Notes: generated by a model from the sequence alone, not told the origin. DNA of 64,000 nt from Aquilaria yunnanensis (GCA_039654915.1 CM077594.1:104298893-104362892); one strand, 5' to 3'; shown: positions 47,243-60,355, numbered from the stretch's first letter. Translations and numbers: made by a program.

Positions 47243-50200
47243 TTAACCACCTCTGATTTGGACAGCAGACTGTGATGCAATTTCAGAAACTGCTGGCATC
47301 GGTTTCATCTTCATGAGTGAAATGGGTGTTAATGGAGGAGAAGTAGCTCCAAGATTGCTGTCATGGTGAGAAGAATCCAAATGTCCAGAAACATGTAAAG
47401 CCATGGCTCTTTGATTGCTGGAGGGTATAGAGAAACTTCGAGGAACTGTCAATGGTGGAGTTGGAAGAGGTGATGGTGCACCTGATATAACAGGATTATG
47501 GTTTGCAGCAGGTTCTTGAATCCCGAGGACCAACGGAGCAGAGTGACCAACCAAACCAATAGATTTTGCTGGCTTCGCAGGAAAGCTTACAGGAGGTCTC
47601 GGAAGCTCATGAAGCTCACTTATTCTGGGGGATGAAACAAGTGGGGGTGAAGCGGTAGGAGATACTCTAGGAGATGACAAAGGCTGGGGAATGGGTAACT
47701 GAAAAATTTGCTTAGAAGCTAACTGTGGAAGTTCATGAGTTGGAACTGGACCACTTGCAGATAGAACTGGTTTTGTTGATGACGTGTTACTAGTTAATGG
47801 GCCAGAAACTGACTTCCTTTTCACTTTCTTTGCTTCGGAAGCATTAAGAATTTCTAGCTGTCGGGGTAAAGCTCCCTCCACCAAGGGAAGCGGTAGCAAT
47901 GTAGAGTTATTACCACCATTGCTCTCTCTAGGTACCAACTGAGCTTTCAGGGTTGCAAGCTCTGACAGTTGACCGTCAATAGAATCTTTGTCATGCTTCT
48001 TTTGTTCCAAGGGCGAAGAATGCCAGATATTTTGGGCATGCCCAATGTATTCTGTCTGTCTAACCTGGGCAGCTGAACTGACTGTTTTTGAAGCACCTCT
48101 CGAGTCATTTGGTGTAGGAAGTATGTATGCATTAGACTTTCTTCTGGATGATTGCACTATTTGTTTGACCCTTTCAGCTGGATCAAACTTTTTTTCTTGA
48201 AACAAGGGAGCAGAATGGCTCCCTGTTCTATGCTCTTTACTTGAGATTTGCAGATCCCCTTGACTTTTCTCTGACTGCACCAGGAAGATAAACATAAACA
48301 ATGGTAAAAAGAAAAAATGAGAACCAGCAAAAAGTTAAGAGCAGCCAATATTCTAAAAGCAATTAAGCTGTCTCAGAAATAAGCCAAGCACTGACACTCC
48401 AACAAATGCACATCATTGAGCACCTCTAGGGGAAAATAAATTGATATAACCAATACAGGGGAGATCTGAGGCTCATGCCTGTGCAGTCACCATTTTTGTT
48501 GCTACAGGAAATGAAATGCCCACTCCATCTACCTGGAGATTAAGCAAACAAAATGCATCTAGTGGTATCAGTGGAAAGAATTAACATAATAGCGCTAAGG
48601 CTAGCTTCCCTTGTTCGGTTTATCATTGTTGAGAGAGAGAGAGAGGAGAGAGGGGGGAGACATTAGCGCACAATAGCATACCTCCATTGAATTCCTAGGT
48701 GCAGAACTAACATCAACCCTCTTCTCGTTTGCCCTATAGTCAAAGCTCAATTCCCCATCATCATGTGGATTATAGCCATCCACACCATCTTCCACATCAT
48801 CTTCAAGGGCCGAGAAATGACAGTCAATATGGTGTTGTTCAGTGACCATTCTTACGTGTGGCTCAACTGACTCTAATGTTTTGAGGGCTTTCCTGAAGAA
48901 GTTCAACTGCCATAAGGAAAACAAAATGGGAACTTAATATTCAAGCCATGATGATATGGTTAATTTTCTGTTTATAGTTATTTAACACTACAAGTTCATG
49001 TAAAGTTCATAGTGGCTACGCTGAATGCCCTTCCTGTAGCAACGCCCTTACAAGGGAAAAATGAGATAGAATTTGAAAGGAAAAAAAAAAAACATCATCA
49101 ACATAGGCTTTTTCCACATGCACGGAGAAATATCATGAGAAGGTGATGAGTTAAGATAGTTGCATGGAAAAATATCATTAAAAGATTGATATTATTTAAT
49201 AAGCATGCACATCATGGAACATGACATGGAGGATTTAAGCAATCATAACTTTCTAAACTCTGATGATTTTTAGAGGGAAAAAAAAAAAAAAACAAACCTG
49301 AGCTGCATGGTGACGAGCTGCTTGTGTCAAAAGACTGCGGGACTGTCCTTGCTTCAAAGATTTTAAGCGGAAAACACAAAGGGTTGCTTCCTCATGATAT
49401 TCATCATGAGCAGCTTGCAATTGTTGCAAACTAAAAATTTCCCCTTTCCCACCTTTTGACCGCCCTTTTTCTTTTTGTTGTTCCACCATGTATTCATATA
49501 CAATTCTGTAGGTCACAACAAAACGAGCGAACATTGAAGTATCTACAAAAGCATAAGGGAAAGTAAAGAAAAAGGAGGAAGAAGGAGAGGGAGGGAGAGA
49601 GAGAGTTCACAGAAGAGAGAACCTTTTCTCATCACATTGTCGCTTCATATCCTGCACAAACAACAAAATCCAGTAAGCATGACATTGTACCAACTTGTAA
49701 GTGCTGAAAATGCTAGATTTGGAAAAACCAGGTGGCCACATAACAGATTTAGTACCTTGACTCTTACTACTTTTCTTGTTTGTGCAATTGCGTGTGTGTC
49801 AGTTTGGTTTGGGGGGGAGGGGGGGATGAAATTCATAATCCATAAAACCTACAACAGGGGTTTTGCATGAACAGACCTCAACTGTCCTAAGTTCATTCAG
49901 GAGTGACTCTGATGGGTTTGTGATCGTCAGCAATATATGAGATCGCTGGAGCAAAAATAAACCGAAAAAAAAAACTTAGGGTCAAACGATGGGTATTATA
50001 ATAATAACATTAGAACACTAACATGGACCAGAATATGACCGAAGAGGGAAGTCGTTCATCTTTTTGAATTACAATAAAAAAACCATCACTCACATAGTTG
50101 TCCACCAATTTTTGAAGTTCAAACTGCACTTTACCCAACATTAACAAAATCTGACCTGCATATAGAGTCATTATCATTTCAGAACAAGTTAAATCATATT

Positions 50201-52366
50201 CACATCATCTCACATCACCTGAATGACATTATGATAAGATAGATGCCAAAGACCATATTCTGAAATCAAATCCACCCAACCCCAGTTCAACAAGGGGAAG
50301 ATAACAAAACTATGCTTGGAGAACAAATCTTACTACCATTATGTTTACAAGGAAATCATCCAATTTTTGCCCATGGTTAAAGAAACCAAAAAGCTAAGTA
50401 TTAATAGCGATATTCAAAACATATGGCCCAGTTTGATAAGATATTAAACAACCTTATTCAAATTGAGACACAACATTGTTATAAGATTAACAGACCCATT
50501 GTTCCATTGAAAGCTCGAAGATTTTTAACATGATAGCAAAAGCTGTGACTATGTGGCAATCTGCAAAAGGTGTTACAAGAAGACAGCATCCTGTCTACAA
50601 TCTTTTGCTTCAGCAGGTTTGCCATCTTGGAACAGATATGCCAGTGAAAGGGGCTCCGAATTTGGGAGGGAGAAACAAAAAAACTGCCAAAGGAGAATGG
50701 TACATTCGCCATGCACATGTCCCATATTGGTGTACAACAGCTTGTATGTTAAAGAGCTTGACACAATATCCAATATCAAGAAGGTTTTTTCCAGTTTGCC
50801 TTGGGCAGTAAGATTTCAGCATACAGAATTATTATACACATGCATGACACTTCACAATACTTTCATGGCACAGAGCTTCCAGACCAGGGGTAGAGAGAGA
50901 GAGAGAGAGAGATCATTTACTGCTTTCTTCATTATCATGGAGAGCCATTCTCTCTAGTAGACAAGAACCTATCTCCCGTAATGATTCAGAGAATTCTGAA
51001 AAAAAGAAAAGAAAATGCAATTATGTCGATTCCTCCCACAGTATCGTTATTTTCGTACATAAAAACAAACTTAAAATTCCTCTGTTTTCTGAAAACACAA
51101 ATCATAAGGAAATTAAAGAAGTGACATTTGCAGGGAAAAAATGGAGACGAACTTAAGTGAATGTGAAGAAGAACATTAACACATAGGCAGAAAGCATGTA
51201 AACCAAAAACTTAGTCACGTGATCCACACTTTTATTTTCTTCAGCCAAAACTCAACTGAATTCATTTTGACACTCCATAGAATATAGTCACTAATAGCAT
51301 AGTAAGTAAACTCAGACAATGGTCACATTCATGTGACATTTCTGATAACAAACAATTCCTGAATTTTCTTTACCAATCACTTTTTCACTCTGGTACTCAG
51401 TAGCTCTACAGTATATATGTGTGCCCAAACACTTTCATTTTATTCCCATGAATTTTCTTTCATTCAGACCATTTAATCATCTGGAACACTCAGAATTAAG
51501 AGAGGAAAAAAAAAGGAGGGGTGGGGGTTAAGCATTAATGCAGAAAATAGATAGCAACTTTCTACCATATGCATTATTTGCCATTGCTGCAGCAGCTGAA
51601 AGCAGAGTATCGTAGCAATTCCTCATGTCCTGCATGTCCTGCATGTGAAAGAGAAAGCATGAATCCTATGATTCAGTGTAACAGACAAAGAACTTCACAA
51701 CGGAAATTAATGTATTCCAATAGGTAAAGAATCCGCAAAAAGTGAATATTTGAAAGGTTTTGAGACTTCCGAATAGACATATGCTATAAATGAGATATCA
51801 CCATCCACAACAGTCATCCTAAACCTTCCTAGTTCCTACTGGATTCGCCAAATGCACACCACTTTACAGTAGGAGAACCAAACAAACCATATGAAGTGCT
51901 CCAACAATAATCTAAAATCTAAATTTACAAAGAAAGGATAGAAAGCGTTATACGTTGCTTCGAACATATATGTCGCAAAATTTCAGTCCAGACCTTGTGT
52001 CATTAAGTGCCTTCAAAATTTGATCAACTGCTTAATCAGAAGCTTTATCACAACTAATTAAGGGCTCCTCCTAAGTGATAGAATCCTCGCGACTAATTCA
52101 CTTGTGCTGAACCCGCGTTCCAATCGCTTATGTCCAAATACAGTCACAATGATTCTCTAGTTAGCGGTCTACAACGAAATCTACATTCCTGCCCATTGCG
52201 GATAATGCTGGGAACAAGTTCAAATCAGCAACTAATATGCATTTATAATTACCTGAGCCGCCTGAGCGAGCTCATCCAACTGAGCCGAAGGCAAAAGGTC
52301 ACTCTTCTCCTTGGCTTCGCCCTTGTGAAGTGCGAATCTCCGAAGCTTTCCGAGCGAAGACTTCAT
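47243..52366 (-). CDS. BAR-domain protein, At2g33490 type, complete, 9 exons
   Basis: Exons: 52366-52253, 51638-51566, 50995-50921, 50155-50094, 49945-49877, 49651-49623, 49505-49298, 48906-48682, 48274-47243; 628 aa, all GT-AG introns. Residues 1-240 form the helical BAR module (MKSSLGKLRRFALHKGEAK at the start, DELAQAAQDMQDMRNCYD, GKVQFELQKLVDNYRSHIL, EDMKRQCDEKRIVYEYM, QLQAAHDEYHEEA, TQAARHHAAQLNFFRKAL), which binds and bends membranes in this superfamily. Residues about 285-628 are Pro/Ser-rich and disordered, with KFDPAERVKQI and many PxP motifs that could dock SH3 or other partners. Annotated elsewhere as hydroxyproline-rich, but no signal peptide is seen, so a cytosolic membrane role is likelier. 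The biological role is not established. Confidence 0.93.
50156..50920 (-). other. Intron 3 of the BAR-protein gene
   Basis: The largest stretch with unexplained content among the introns. It contains overlapping open frames on both strands (50479-50957) with no recognised domain and a (GA)n run at 50892-50911. A miR399-like 14-mer at 50685 was considered and rejected. Confidence 0.5.
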
Positions 52367-52779
52367 TTTCTACTAACCCTAGCACAATGAGCCGAAGAGT
52401 ACCACAGAAGACGAAAAATTTCCCGCAAGAGAAAAGACAAGAAGCCAAAAATCTTCAGATTTCTTCGAGAATCAAAGTCCACTGAATTGAAAGAATTCCG
52501 AATCCCGAATTGGGAAATCTGAGGAATAGAGAGTGTGAGATTGGTGGATTCGGCATCGAGAGAGAGAACCTTTCTGGTTTTGTTTGGTCAAAAAAACCGA
52601 CTCCAGAACAGATCAAAGGGCAGGGAAGCGAGGAGACGGAGTGACGCAGCCGAAACGAAATAGCAGAGGGAAGGGTGAGAAAATTCCACGCTATGCAGGA
52701 GCCGAAGGAGGGCACCATGGTAATTCACAAGGCAAGAGAGAGAGAGAAAAAAAAAATTATCTAAACTTCCTAAGATATA
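52367..52779 (-). other. 5' UTR and promoter of the BAR-protein gene
   Basis: Upstream of the start codon on the minus strand; near-balanced base composition to about 52700, then a (GA)n/poly-A patch at 52734-52757. No clear TATA box was found. Confidence 0.4.
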
Positions 52780-53750
52780 GACAAACTTACATTTGTGTCA
52801 TCTTTATTTCAAATACCTACACTTATCCCCATAAAAATTAATTATGTTATTTACTGTTACCATAGAAAAAGGAAAATAACTAACTTTGCACTCTTAGCAT
52901 TCATCCACAAAACTTTATCCTCCAACTTTAGAAAAACAAAACCCATAAACAAAAACAAAATCTACAAAGATAAAAAGAACCAAAACTCAAATATAAACAC
53001 TAAAACTTCACAAGATTAATCCTGAGACTTGCACCTCTGTTGTTGCTGCTTCAATCGACAACTTCGGTCAGCGAAGCCGAACCTAATCTTCATCAATTGT
53101 TTCGGCAAACGTAAATTGGTGTTGTCTTCTATGTTCATCAACTGACAGTCTCATCCTCCACCTCCTACAATGCCCCTTCCTTCACCGCCTAGTTTTTTCA
53201 TTCACTAGCCATCATTTCCTCCTCCGATTCGTTTGTTGATATGTCCCCATGGCCATCTAAAATAAATTGACCTCTTGGCCATTCATTGTGCTCTTTGACA
53301 TGTTTGATTCATGTTTTGGTTAATAGGAATCCAACACACATTTTATTGACAACCCTTCATATCAAGCAAGGAAAACAGTTAAGGAAACAAAATCATCTGT
53401 AGATTAAACATGAACCGAGATACTAAACCCCTAGAAGTTGACCTCAAGAGGAGGACCCAAAGAGATCAAAGGAAGGCACAGTAGCTAAAGATTATTTAGA
53501 AATAAAATAGATTCAAAACAGTACTCCAATTAGAGGAGACGACAATGTGAAGAATGATTAAGCTGAGGATGAAGGGAGGGGGCGAGGGTGAATCAGAGTA
53601 AGTGGTAGCTAGTGATGGTAAACGGCAAGGTCAATCCAGAAACGAACAAACGCAAAGGTAGGTTTCATTTTGGGGGTGGGTTTATAGGCTTGTTAAGGAT
53701 GGCTACACCGCTTAGCCATGAAGATGGCTTTCTATTTGTGTAAATAAGTT
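52780..53750. mobile_element. Truncated Mutator-like element related to 3951-4985
   Basis: The left end (52790-52865) matches the TIR seen at 3955-4030: TGTGTCATCTTTATTTCAAATACCTACACTTA against TGTCACCGTTGTTTCAAATACCTATACTTA-type sequence, followed by related AT-rich sequence. The interior (53000-53700) has mixed composition without a recognised gene. No right TIR was found, so the right boundary is a guess. Confidence 0.35.
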
Positions 53751-54328
53751 TGACCCCTCAAATGATGAAATAACAATAGAATAAGATGAAGATATGAACT
53801 TTGAAGATAATAATATTGATAGTGTATTGATTATGACATTACATGTGTTTCATTATATAATTGAGATGTTCTTAATTTCTCATTATAAATTATAGATTGT
53901 AGAACTTGTTTTCTTGTATTATATGTTTTTGACATGACATTTTTTTTATGGTATTAGAGTATCAGTAAGTGAAAACATTGTGTAACATGAAGTTTCATAT
54001 ATAATTTAAATGTTCTTATTTTTTTCATCCTTTTCTAAGAGCTTTTTAGTAGAATCTTACAACCATACAACTTTAATAACTTTATGATGGTGGAAAAACT
54101 AAAATGACTCCATGTAGAAACTCGATTTGGATAATTTTGGTTAGGATAGTAAGATTTTGCAATGAATGTTGTGTTGTTATTGTGATTGCTCAAAACATGG
54201 CTCTTATTTCAGCTTCCACCACTAAAGAATATTGTGGAATAAGATAACAATTTTAACTTTGATATTGCATTAGAACTGATTTAGAGATATTTTTAAGTTG
54301 AAAAGTCACATGGACTTTAAATCTTAAT
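53751..54328. other. Intergenic, AT-rich, no gene recognised
   Basis: Only short open frames with no family features; nothing else seen. Confidence 0.5.
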
Positions 54329-55053
54329 CAAGGTTGTCAGTATCGATATCCTACCTTGCATAGTTTTTCACCATCTAAGATGGAAAATGTATATCGTAAG
54401 TCATAAGATCCTACTAAAAACCTAAAATTTATTGTCTAAATAATATAATTCATGTGAAACGCCAATTATATTGAAATCCCAAGTAAAGTTTAAGCCCAAA
54501 AAAATAATACAACACAAAGCAAAGTTCAAGTTTTAATATAATATACATTAAAATAACCAACACAACAATATCACGTGTTTGAAAGAAATTCATAAATAAA
54601 CACATCATGGATAAATAAACGAGAATACAATGTCAGACTACCATGATATGACAACAACGAATAAGCTACGGAGCAACAACGATCACAAAATTTAACTATT
54701 CAACTTTCGTTTCTCATACAAATTTTTTCTTTTTATTTTGTTTACCTTCTTATTCTTACAATTGAAATTGTTAGATGGTCATTATTTAATTTTCCAACTT
54801 GCGCCATTTTGAATTTCACGTGTTTACTCGGGCAATTTGTCCAATCACTTAAATTTTTTAATTTTGGGTTAAAATATAAATATGCCTAGCAAAAATCAAT
54901 ACTTGATTAAGATTGGTAGGATCTTTTAATCACCAATCTTACGATCTTGGTCATTATCAAACTATAATCCTATCATGCCTTTGATTTTATCATGTACGTT
55001 TTGACAAGGTTTTATGGATTACGATCGTAGGATGGTAAACTTGACAACTTTGG
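54329..55053. mobile_element. Possible small DNA transposon with CAAGGTTGTCA ends
   Basis: The left end reads CAAGGTTGTCAGTATCGATATCCTACC and the reverse complement of the right end starts CCAAAGTTGTCAAGTTTACCATCCTACG. Inside, 'aagatcctac' phrases also appear on both arms. The ends look hAT-like, but a target duplication was not found. Confidence 0.4.
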
Positions 55054-55620
55054 TTCTATCCTTTACAAGTTTTAAGTAGTGGCTTCTACTCCATCATTCC
55101 TATATTATTTTACACATATGAGATTGATGAAGATATTAAAAAAATTTGTGTACTATTTCAACTTTTGCCCCTCATTTTTTACATTTAAATTAAAGATAGA
55201 AAAGTAAATATTAAAACAATATTTTAAAGAATAATATGGTAAATTTAATTTAATAAATACAAAAATATGCTAAAAAGTTGATTAAAAATTTGAAAGGATA
55301 ATTTGGATGTGCATGGATAAATTATTGCTCCAACTTCAACAACAACACACAGGAAAATCATGATCTGGCCACTTACAAAAAACCTTTATATTTCTAAAGA
55401 GCATTTTAGGCATTGGATTTGTTGACCATTAATCAGGTATGAAGGAAGCAGCTCTAGCGGATAAAAGGAGTTTGATTCTGATGTCATGTACAGTGCCACA
55501 TCATATTTGTACACATTTAAACATTTTCATTACTAGTAGCTAGTACAAAAAGATATGGTATTACTGGCCAATGTCACTATTGATGATAAAAAAAATAGTT
55601 TCTCCATCTTAACTTTCAAT
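55054..55620. other. Intergenic, no gene recognised
   Basis: AT-rich sequence between two DNA elements; no coding region or terminus seen. Confidence 0.45.
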
Positions 55621-55964
55621 AATGGCCTCAGAACAGCCGTAACCCTAAATTTTGTCAACTCACATGAGTCCGAATTGAAATTACCACTTGGATGCCATTA
55701 GCCCTTGAACTTTCCATATCAAATCGAGTTAGTCTAGTATGTGACAAAAAGTGTCACATGAGTCCATGTGACACTAAAATTGTCAGACCCTTAATTTACC
55801 AACGTAGATTTCAACTAGATTTTCGATATATCTCTCTCTCTTCCCTACGTTCAAGTTTTTTTTCCTTAAAATTCCATCATAATCTAGTGTTCCTTAACTC
55901 ACATCCATAAAAACAAACATAAAAATTCTTTAGATTTGAAATCTAGTTCCATGAATGATACCTC

Positions 55965-56222
55965 TGTAAAGAACTGAAGTTTAAAAAATAGAAGTTGAAG
56001 GCAACTCAAGATGTTTAACTACATTAAATGAACAAATGTGGCTACTTTTATATAGCCATTAAATCTTATTGGAAAAACAGAAATTACAGCCTATATTTAT
56101 GTGGTAAATAACGGGAATAAATTAACAATAAGTCCACAACCTAGTTAATAAGATTTATTGAAAAACTAAAATATCAAATCCTAATAGAACACAACAACTC
56201 CAATGACTTTTTATCCCTTCAA
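55965..56222 (-). repeat. 3' LTR of the Copia element
   Basis: On the minus strand it starts TGAAGGGATAAAAAG and ends CAGTTCTTTACA (258 bp, TG...CA), immediately after the polypurine tract AAGGGAGGGAT (56223-56233). About 125 bp of its end recur at 60227-60355. Confidence 0.75.
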
Positions 56223-56889
56223 TCCCTCCCTTAAGCTAAATTGTCTGTAACAATTTAGCTTACTCTTGGAACTTGACAAACTCCTAACTGTGCTTTGAGC
56301 GTCTGAAACATGTCAAGCTTGAGTGTTTTAGTCATGAAATTTGCCAACTACTCTTGAGTGCCACAATAAACCAATTCAATAGTTCCTTTTTTGTGAGATC
56401 TGACAAGCAATGGAAGCGCACATCAATGTGCTTGTTGCATCCATGAAGTACAAGATTTCTTGACAACTTTATTGTGGAGCTATTGTCACATAAAATGGTT
56501 GTGCACTGACTTTGTTCTTAACTCAACCTTTCTAAAATCCTCTTCATTCAGATTGATTGTCTTGCACAAGAGGCAGCAACTACAAACTCGGCCTCTGTTA
56601 TTGAGAGAGTAATAATTGGTTGTTTATTAAATGACCAAGCGACGGCTCTAGATCATAACATAAATAGATAACCAATCAAGTTTTCACTCCCTCTCTTCTT
56701 ATAGAAGATCCCAAAATCAGTGGTTCCTTTTAAATATCTTAATGCTCTTTTAGCAGCTGACAAATGCAACTCAATTGGCTTACCCATGTATCTACTGGTG
56801 GGACTTTACAGTGAACATTAAATCTGACCTAGTTGTTGTCAGAACTCAGATAAATTAAACTCTTTATAATCTGCTTGAAAAATGTCTCA

Positions 56890-57448
56890 TCTACCTTAAC
56901 TCCACCTTCATTCCAAATCTTTTTAATACTTGCAGTGCATATGTATTTTGACTGATATAAATTCCATCAGATCCTTTCATCATTTCGATTCCTAGAAAAT
57001 GCCGCATCCTCCTTAAATCTGTCATCTTAAACTCATTCACCATTGAGTTATTAAACTCCTCAAACATCATCTCATTATTGTTAGTAAATATAAGATCATC
57101 TATATATAAACTGAAAATAAGAATCTTGCCTTCTCTACTAATTTTGGTGAACAAAGTGTGTTCACTATAGCACATTTTGAAGCCTTACTTCAAGAAATGA
57201 GCCTTGATTTAACTGAACCAAGCCCATGGAACTTGTTTTAGTCTATACAACATTTTGTTCAATTTGTAGACTTTATATGGGTTGTCCTTCTGCACATAAC
57301 CCTTAGGCTGCTCCACGTACACTTCTTTGCTTAACTCACCATGAAAGAAGGTGGATTTCATGTCAAGCTGAAAAATAATCCATCTTTTATTTACTACCAA
57401 AGTCAAAATCATCCTAACTATATCCATTCTTACAATAGGTGTGAACAC
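56890..57448 (-). pseudogene. Copia reverse transcriptase remnant
   Basis: Two open pieces: 57448-57209 (QLDMKSTFFHGELSKEVYVEQP, LYRLKQ.PWAWF, the Copia DV/MKTAFLNGDL and LYGLKQAPRAW blocks) and 57175-56891 with the catalytic region as LYIDDLIFT and DLRRMRHFLGIE. Copia RT copies element RNA into DNA. A stop and a frame break separate the two. Confidence 0.85.
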
Positions 57449-57915
57449 TTTATTGTAGTTAATTTCCTACTGTTGTACATAGCCTTTTGCAACCAATTGA
57501 GCCTTGTACTAATTCATCTCTCCATTCTTTTTTAGCTCAGTCCTATAGACCCATTTAACCTCAATTTTTTTTACACCAGTTGGCAAATTAGTGAGTTCCC
57601 AAGTATTATTTCTTTTGATGGCCTTAATTTCACGATCCATAGCTGCCCCTTCATTTCTAACAGCTCATTAATTCTTCAAAATAAATTGGATCAATTGAAG
57701 CTATCATTAAAGCTAAGTTGATTTCCACATCTTTTTTTTAAGGTTTTCTGCTAATCACGTAGTCATTCATCTATGTTAAAGCTCTTTGTGTTCTCTTTCC
57801 GACATAACCATATACAATGGCTTCTTTTGTAACAATTGGAGAAGTGTTCTCTACCTCTTCATTTTCTTCACTCACACATTCATCATTATTCATAACTTCA
57901 TTATCCCCACTCTTC

Positions 57916-58269
57916 TTAAAACATAATAGCTGCATCATTTTCCTCTCCCCACTCCAAGTCTACCTGCGCATACTCTTTATAACTTTTATCCCAGCTCCAT
58001 GCGTTATTTTCTTCAAACATAAGATCTCTACTGATTATAATTTTCTTAGCCATAAAACCACAGAGTCTATATGCTTTAGAGTCTTCGTTGATTCCCAAAA
58101 CCACACAGGTAAAACTCTTGTCTTTTAGCTTTGTTCTCTTTGCGTTAAGTACGTGCATATGCGTTATACATCCAAAAACCATGAAGTGTTCAATTGAAGG
58201 TTTGCTTCCACTCCGGGCCTTTTTTGGTGTAATTTTTTTTACAGCCAATGTAGGACTTCTATTTAGCAC
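57916..58269 (-). pseudogene. Copia integrase C-terminal remnant
   Basis: MLNRSPTLAVKKITPKKA followed by HFMVFGCITHMHV, KSFTCVVLGINEDSKAYRL and ISRDLMFEEN, the standard sequence after the Copia integrase core (the 'GYS...KGYRL...RDV.F.E' block). The catalytic core further right (about 58280-58990) is present only as fragments. Confidence 0.85.
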
Positions 58270-58986
58270 ATAGGCTGCCCCAATTAATAGCTTCTGGTTA
58301 GAAAGTCTTCAGGATTTTTTTCCCTGAGAGCATGCATTGTACTATATTCATAACGGTTTGATTTTTTCTTTAGCCATAGCCATTTTGTTATGGAGTATAT
58401 GCTGCTGTCAACTACCTTTTAATCCTATGTTCCTTGTAGGAATTATCAAATTCAATAGAGGTAAACTCTTATTCCTGGTCAGTTTATAAACATTTTATAG
58501 AATGACCTATTTCTTTTTCAACATAATTTTTGTAGTGCTTGAAAGTAACTAAAACTCCAGAATCTTCCATTAAGAAATGAACCCATAATTTCCAAGTGAA
58601 ATCATTGATAAAACTTCTAAGGTACTTGTTCTTGCTATACAATGTGAGTGAAATAAGTCCATAAATGTCTACATGGACAAGCTAAAGCCTCTCTGTGCCT
58701 TTCTAATTGTTGTTTCTTGGAATTGGATCTTGATGTTGATTCCCAATTAAACAGTCAGTGTACACATTGATAGGAGTTTTGAAAAAAGGCATGCCATGTA
58801 CCCTTTTTTTTTAATCCTAAAGAGTTTTCAGCCCTTTGTGGATTAAGTGCCCATATCGGCTGTGCCATAAATATGCTAGATCCTCTATGGTTATGTGGAG
58901 ACATGCAGGCTTTTGAGGCAGTGTAATTACAAGAAGTATGAACATCTGATTGGCAGTCATGTTGGTTTGTATTATCAACCCTTTCT

Positions 58987-59400
58987 CTAAATGATATATT
59001 CTGCATCTTCCATGATAGATAAGAATGGCAGGACCTTTTCTTGCAGTTGACCGATACTCAAAAGGTTATTTTTCAAATCGGGTACATAATAAACTTCACT
59101 AATCATATGAGTGAGGCCCCTTACTTTCAATCTTATGTTGCTTTTGCCAAGCACTGACAGAGTTATGTTGTTCCCCAGTTTTACCATTTGTCAAAAATCT
59201 TCATTAAGATCATATAACTTAGTATTGTCACTATACATGTCATTTGAACATCTAGAGTCTAAGAACAAAATATCTTCCCTTCTAGCATCATTCAACTCTA
59301 CATATGACATCAGCAGCATCTCCTCTTCCTTTTCTAGTTCTACATAGTTTACTTCATTATCCTTACTTGGACATTCAAACTAAAAGTGTCCAAGTTTATG
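58987..59400 (-). pseudogene. Copia protease and gag-pre-integrase remnant
   Basis: The protease area reads LDSRCSND, where active Copia proteases have LDSG(C/A)S, so the glycine after the catalytic aspartate is changed. It is followed by VKLGNN, the KVRGLTHMISEVYYVPDLKNNLLSIGQL block of the gag-pre-integrase domain. A degenerate CCHC knuckle (C-x2-C-x4-H-x4-C, with one stop inside) lies at about 59370-59410. Confidence 0.75.
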
Positions 59401-59653
59401 ACACGTAGAGTAGTTCATAGTTTCTTTGTTGTAGGCCTAGCATCCTTTGTCCCTGCCTCTTCCTTTAAATGTGCCACATCCTCAACCTCTTCCTCCTATC
59501 TTTTCCTCATTGGTTACTTTTAGTGCTTGCTCCTCTCCAGTATGCCTTGAGAATTTTTGTTCAAGTACAATTAATGAACTTTAAAGTTCATCAATTTTCA
59601 GTTGATTGATGTCATTTAATTCTTCAATTGAGTAGATCACATAGTTGAATTTC

Positions 59654-60175
59654 TCACTTAAAGAATGGAGAATTTTTCCACCACTGTGACATCCTGCATA
59701 TTTTTTCATGCACCATCATCTTGTTGGCCACAGACATTACCCTATAAAAGTGATCAGATACTCCTTCATTGTTCTTCATCTTAAGAGTCTCAAATTCTTT
59801 ATCAAAAGCTTGAAGATGAAAATTTTTAACTATTTCATTCCCCTGGAACTTTCTTTTCATAGAGTCCCAAATTTGTTTGGAGGTATCCTTCTTGAGTATG
59901 GTTTCCAGAATAGTACGATATATAGACTAGAACAAATAGTTATTCACCTTTTAATCCTTTAGCTTTGCCTTATGAGACTTCTATTGCTGCGTCTCAGTCG
60001 ACACTAAGCCCTTTTCTAGCTCAACATAAATAGTTTCAAACATGCTCTAATACTCTTTAGATCTCAAAAAGCTCTTCATCAACATGCTCTAATGGTCGTA
60101 ATGACCATCAAATAAAGGAATAGCAAGCTGCATGAAGCTTCCATCACTCATCATATTGTTTTGTTGCTGTAAACT
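59654..60175 (-). pseudogene. Copia gag remnant
   Basis: The beginning (FMQLAIPLFDGHYDH at about 60090-60130) is the typical Copia gag start, soon hit by stops. A second open piece, 59860-59654, has the VKNFHLQAFDKEFETLKMK and ESVSDHFYRV-type region of UBN2 gag. Confidence 0.75.
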
Positions 60176-60226
60176 ACAAAGCTGTTGCTTTGTCCGTTGG
60201 GCCCAATAGGGGCTTTGACAACAGAA

Positions 60227-60355
60227 TGTAAAGAACTGAAGTTTAAAGAAGAAAAGTTGAAGGCAACACAAAGTGCTCAACTATGCTAAATGAACCAACT
60301 TGGCTATGTATATAGCCATTACAATAGAAATTGTAGCCTATGTTTACTTGGTAAA
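60227..60355 (-). repeat. Truncated 5' LTR of the Copia element
   Basis: Starts TGTAAAGAACTGAAGTTTAA like 55965 and follows the left LTR for about 125 bp (to 'ggtaaa'), then similarity stops. Next to it, on the inner side, 'tctgttgtcaaagcccc' is a worn tRNA-Met primer site. Confidence 0.7.

Larger units (their letters stand above)
55965..60355 (-). mobile_element. Decayed Ty1/Copia element, minus strand
   Basis: Order from right to left: truncated 5' LTR, degenerate primer site, gag, zinc knuckle, protease, gag-pre-integrase, integrase, reverse transcriptase, RNase H, polypurine tract and 3' LTR, the Copia order (integrase before RT). Every coding part has stops or frame changes. The RNase H tail at about 56270-56480 keeps the usual MTKTLKLDMFQTLKAQLGV ending. 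Inserted into the TIR element at 55624-61286. Confidence 0.85.

Noticed and set aside
50685..50700. TGCCAAAGGAGAATGG resembles the first 14 bases of plant miR399
   Set aside because: The match ends after 14 bases, no complementary arm able to form a miRNA hairpin is visible within about 200 bp, and the site is in an intron of the BAR-protein gene.
50479..50957. Overlapping frames on both strands in intron 3 of the BAR-protein gene
   Set aside because: No family resemblance, and frames on both strands over the same bases indicate chance.
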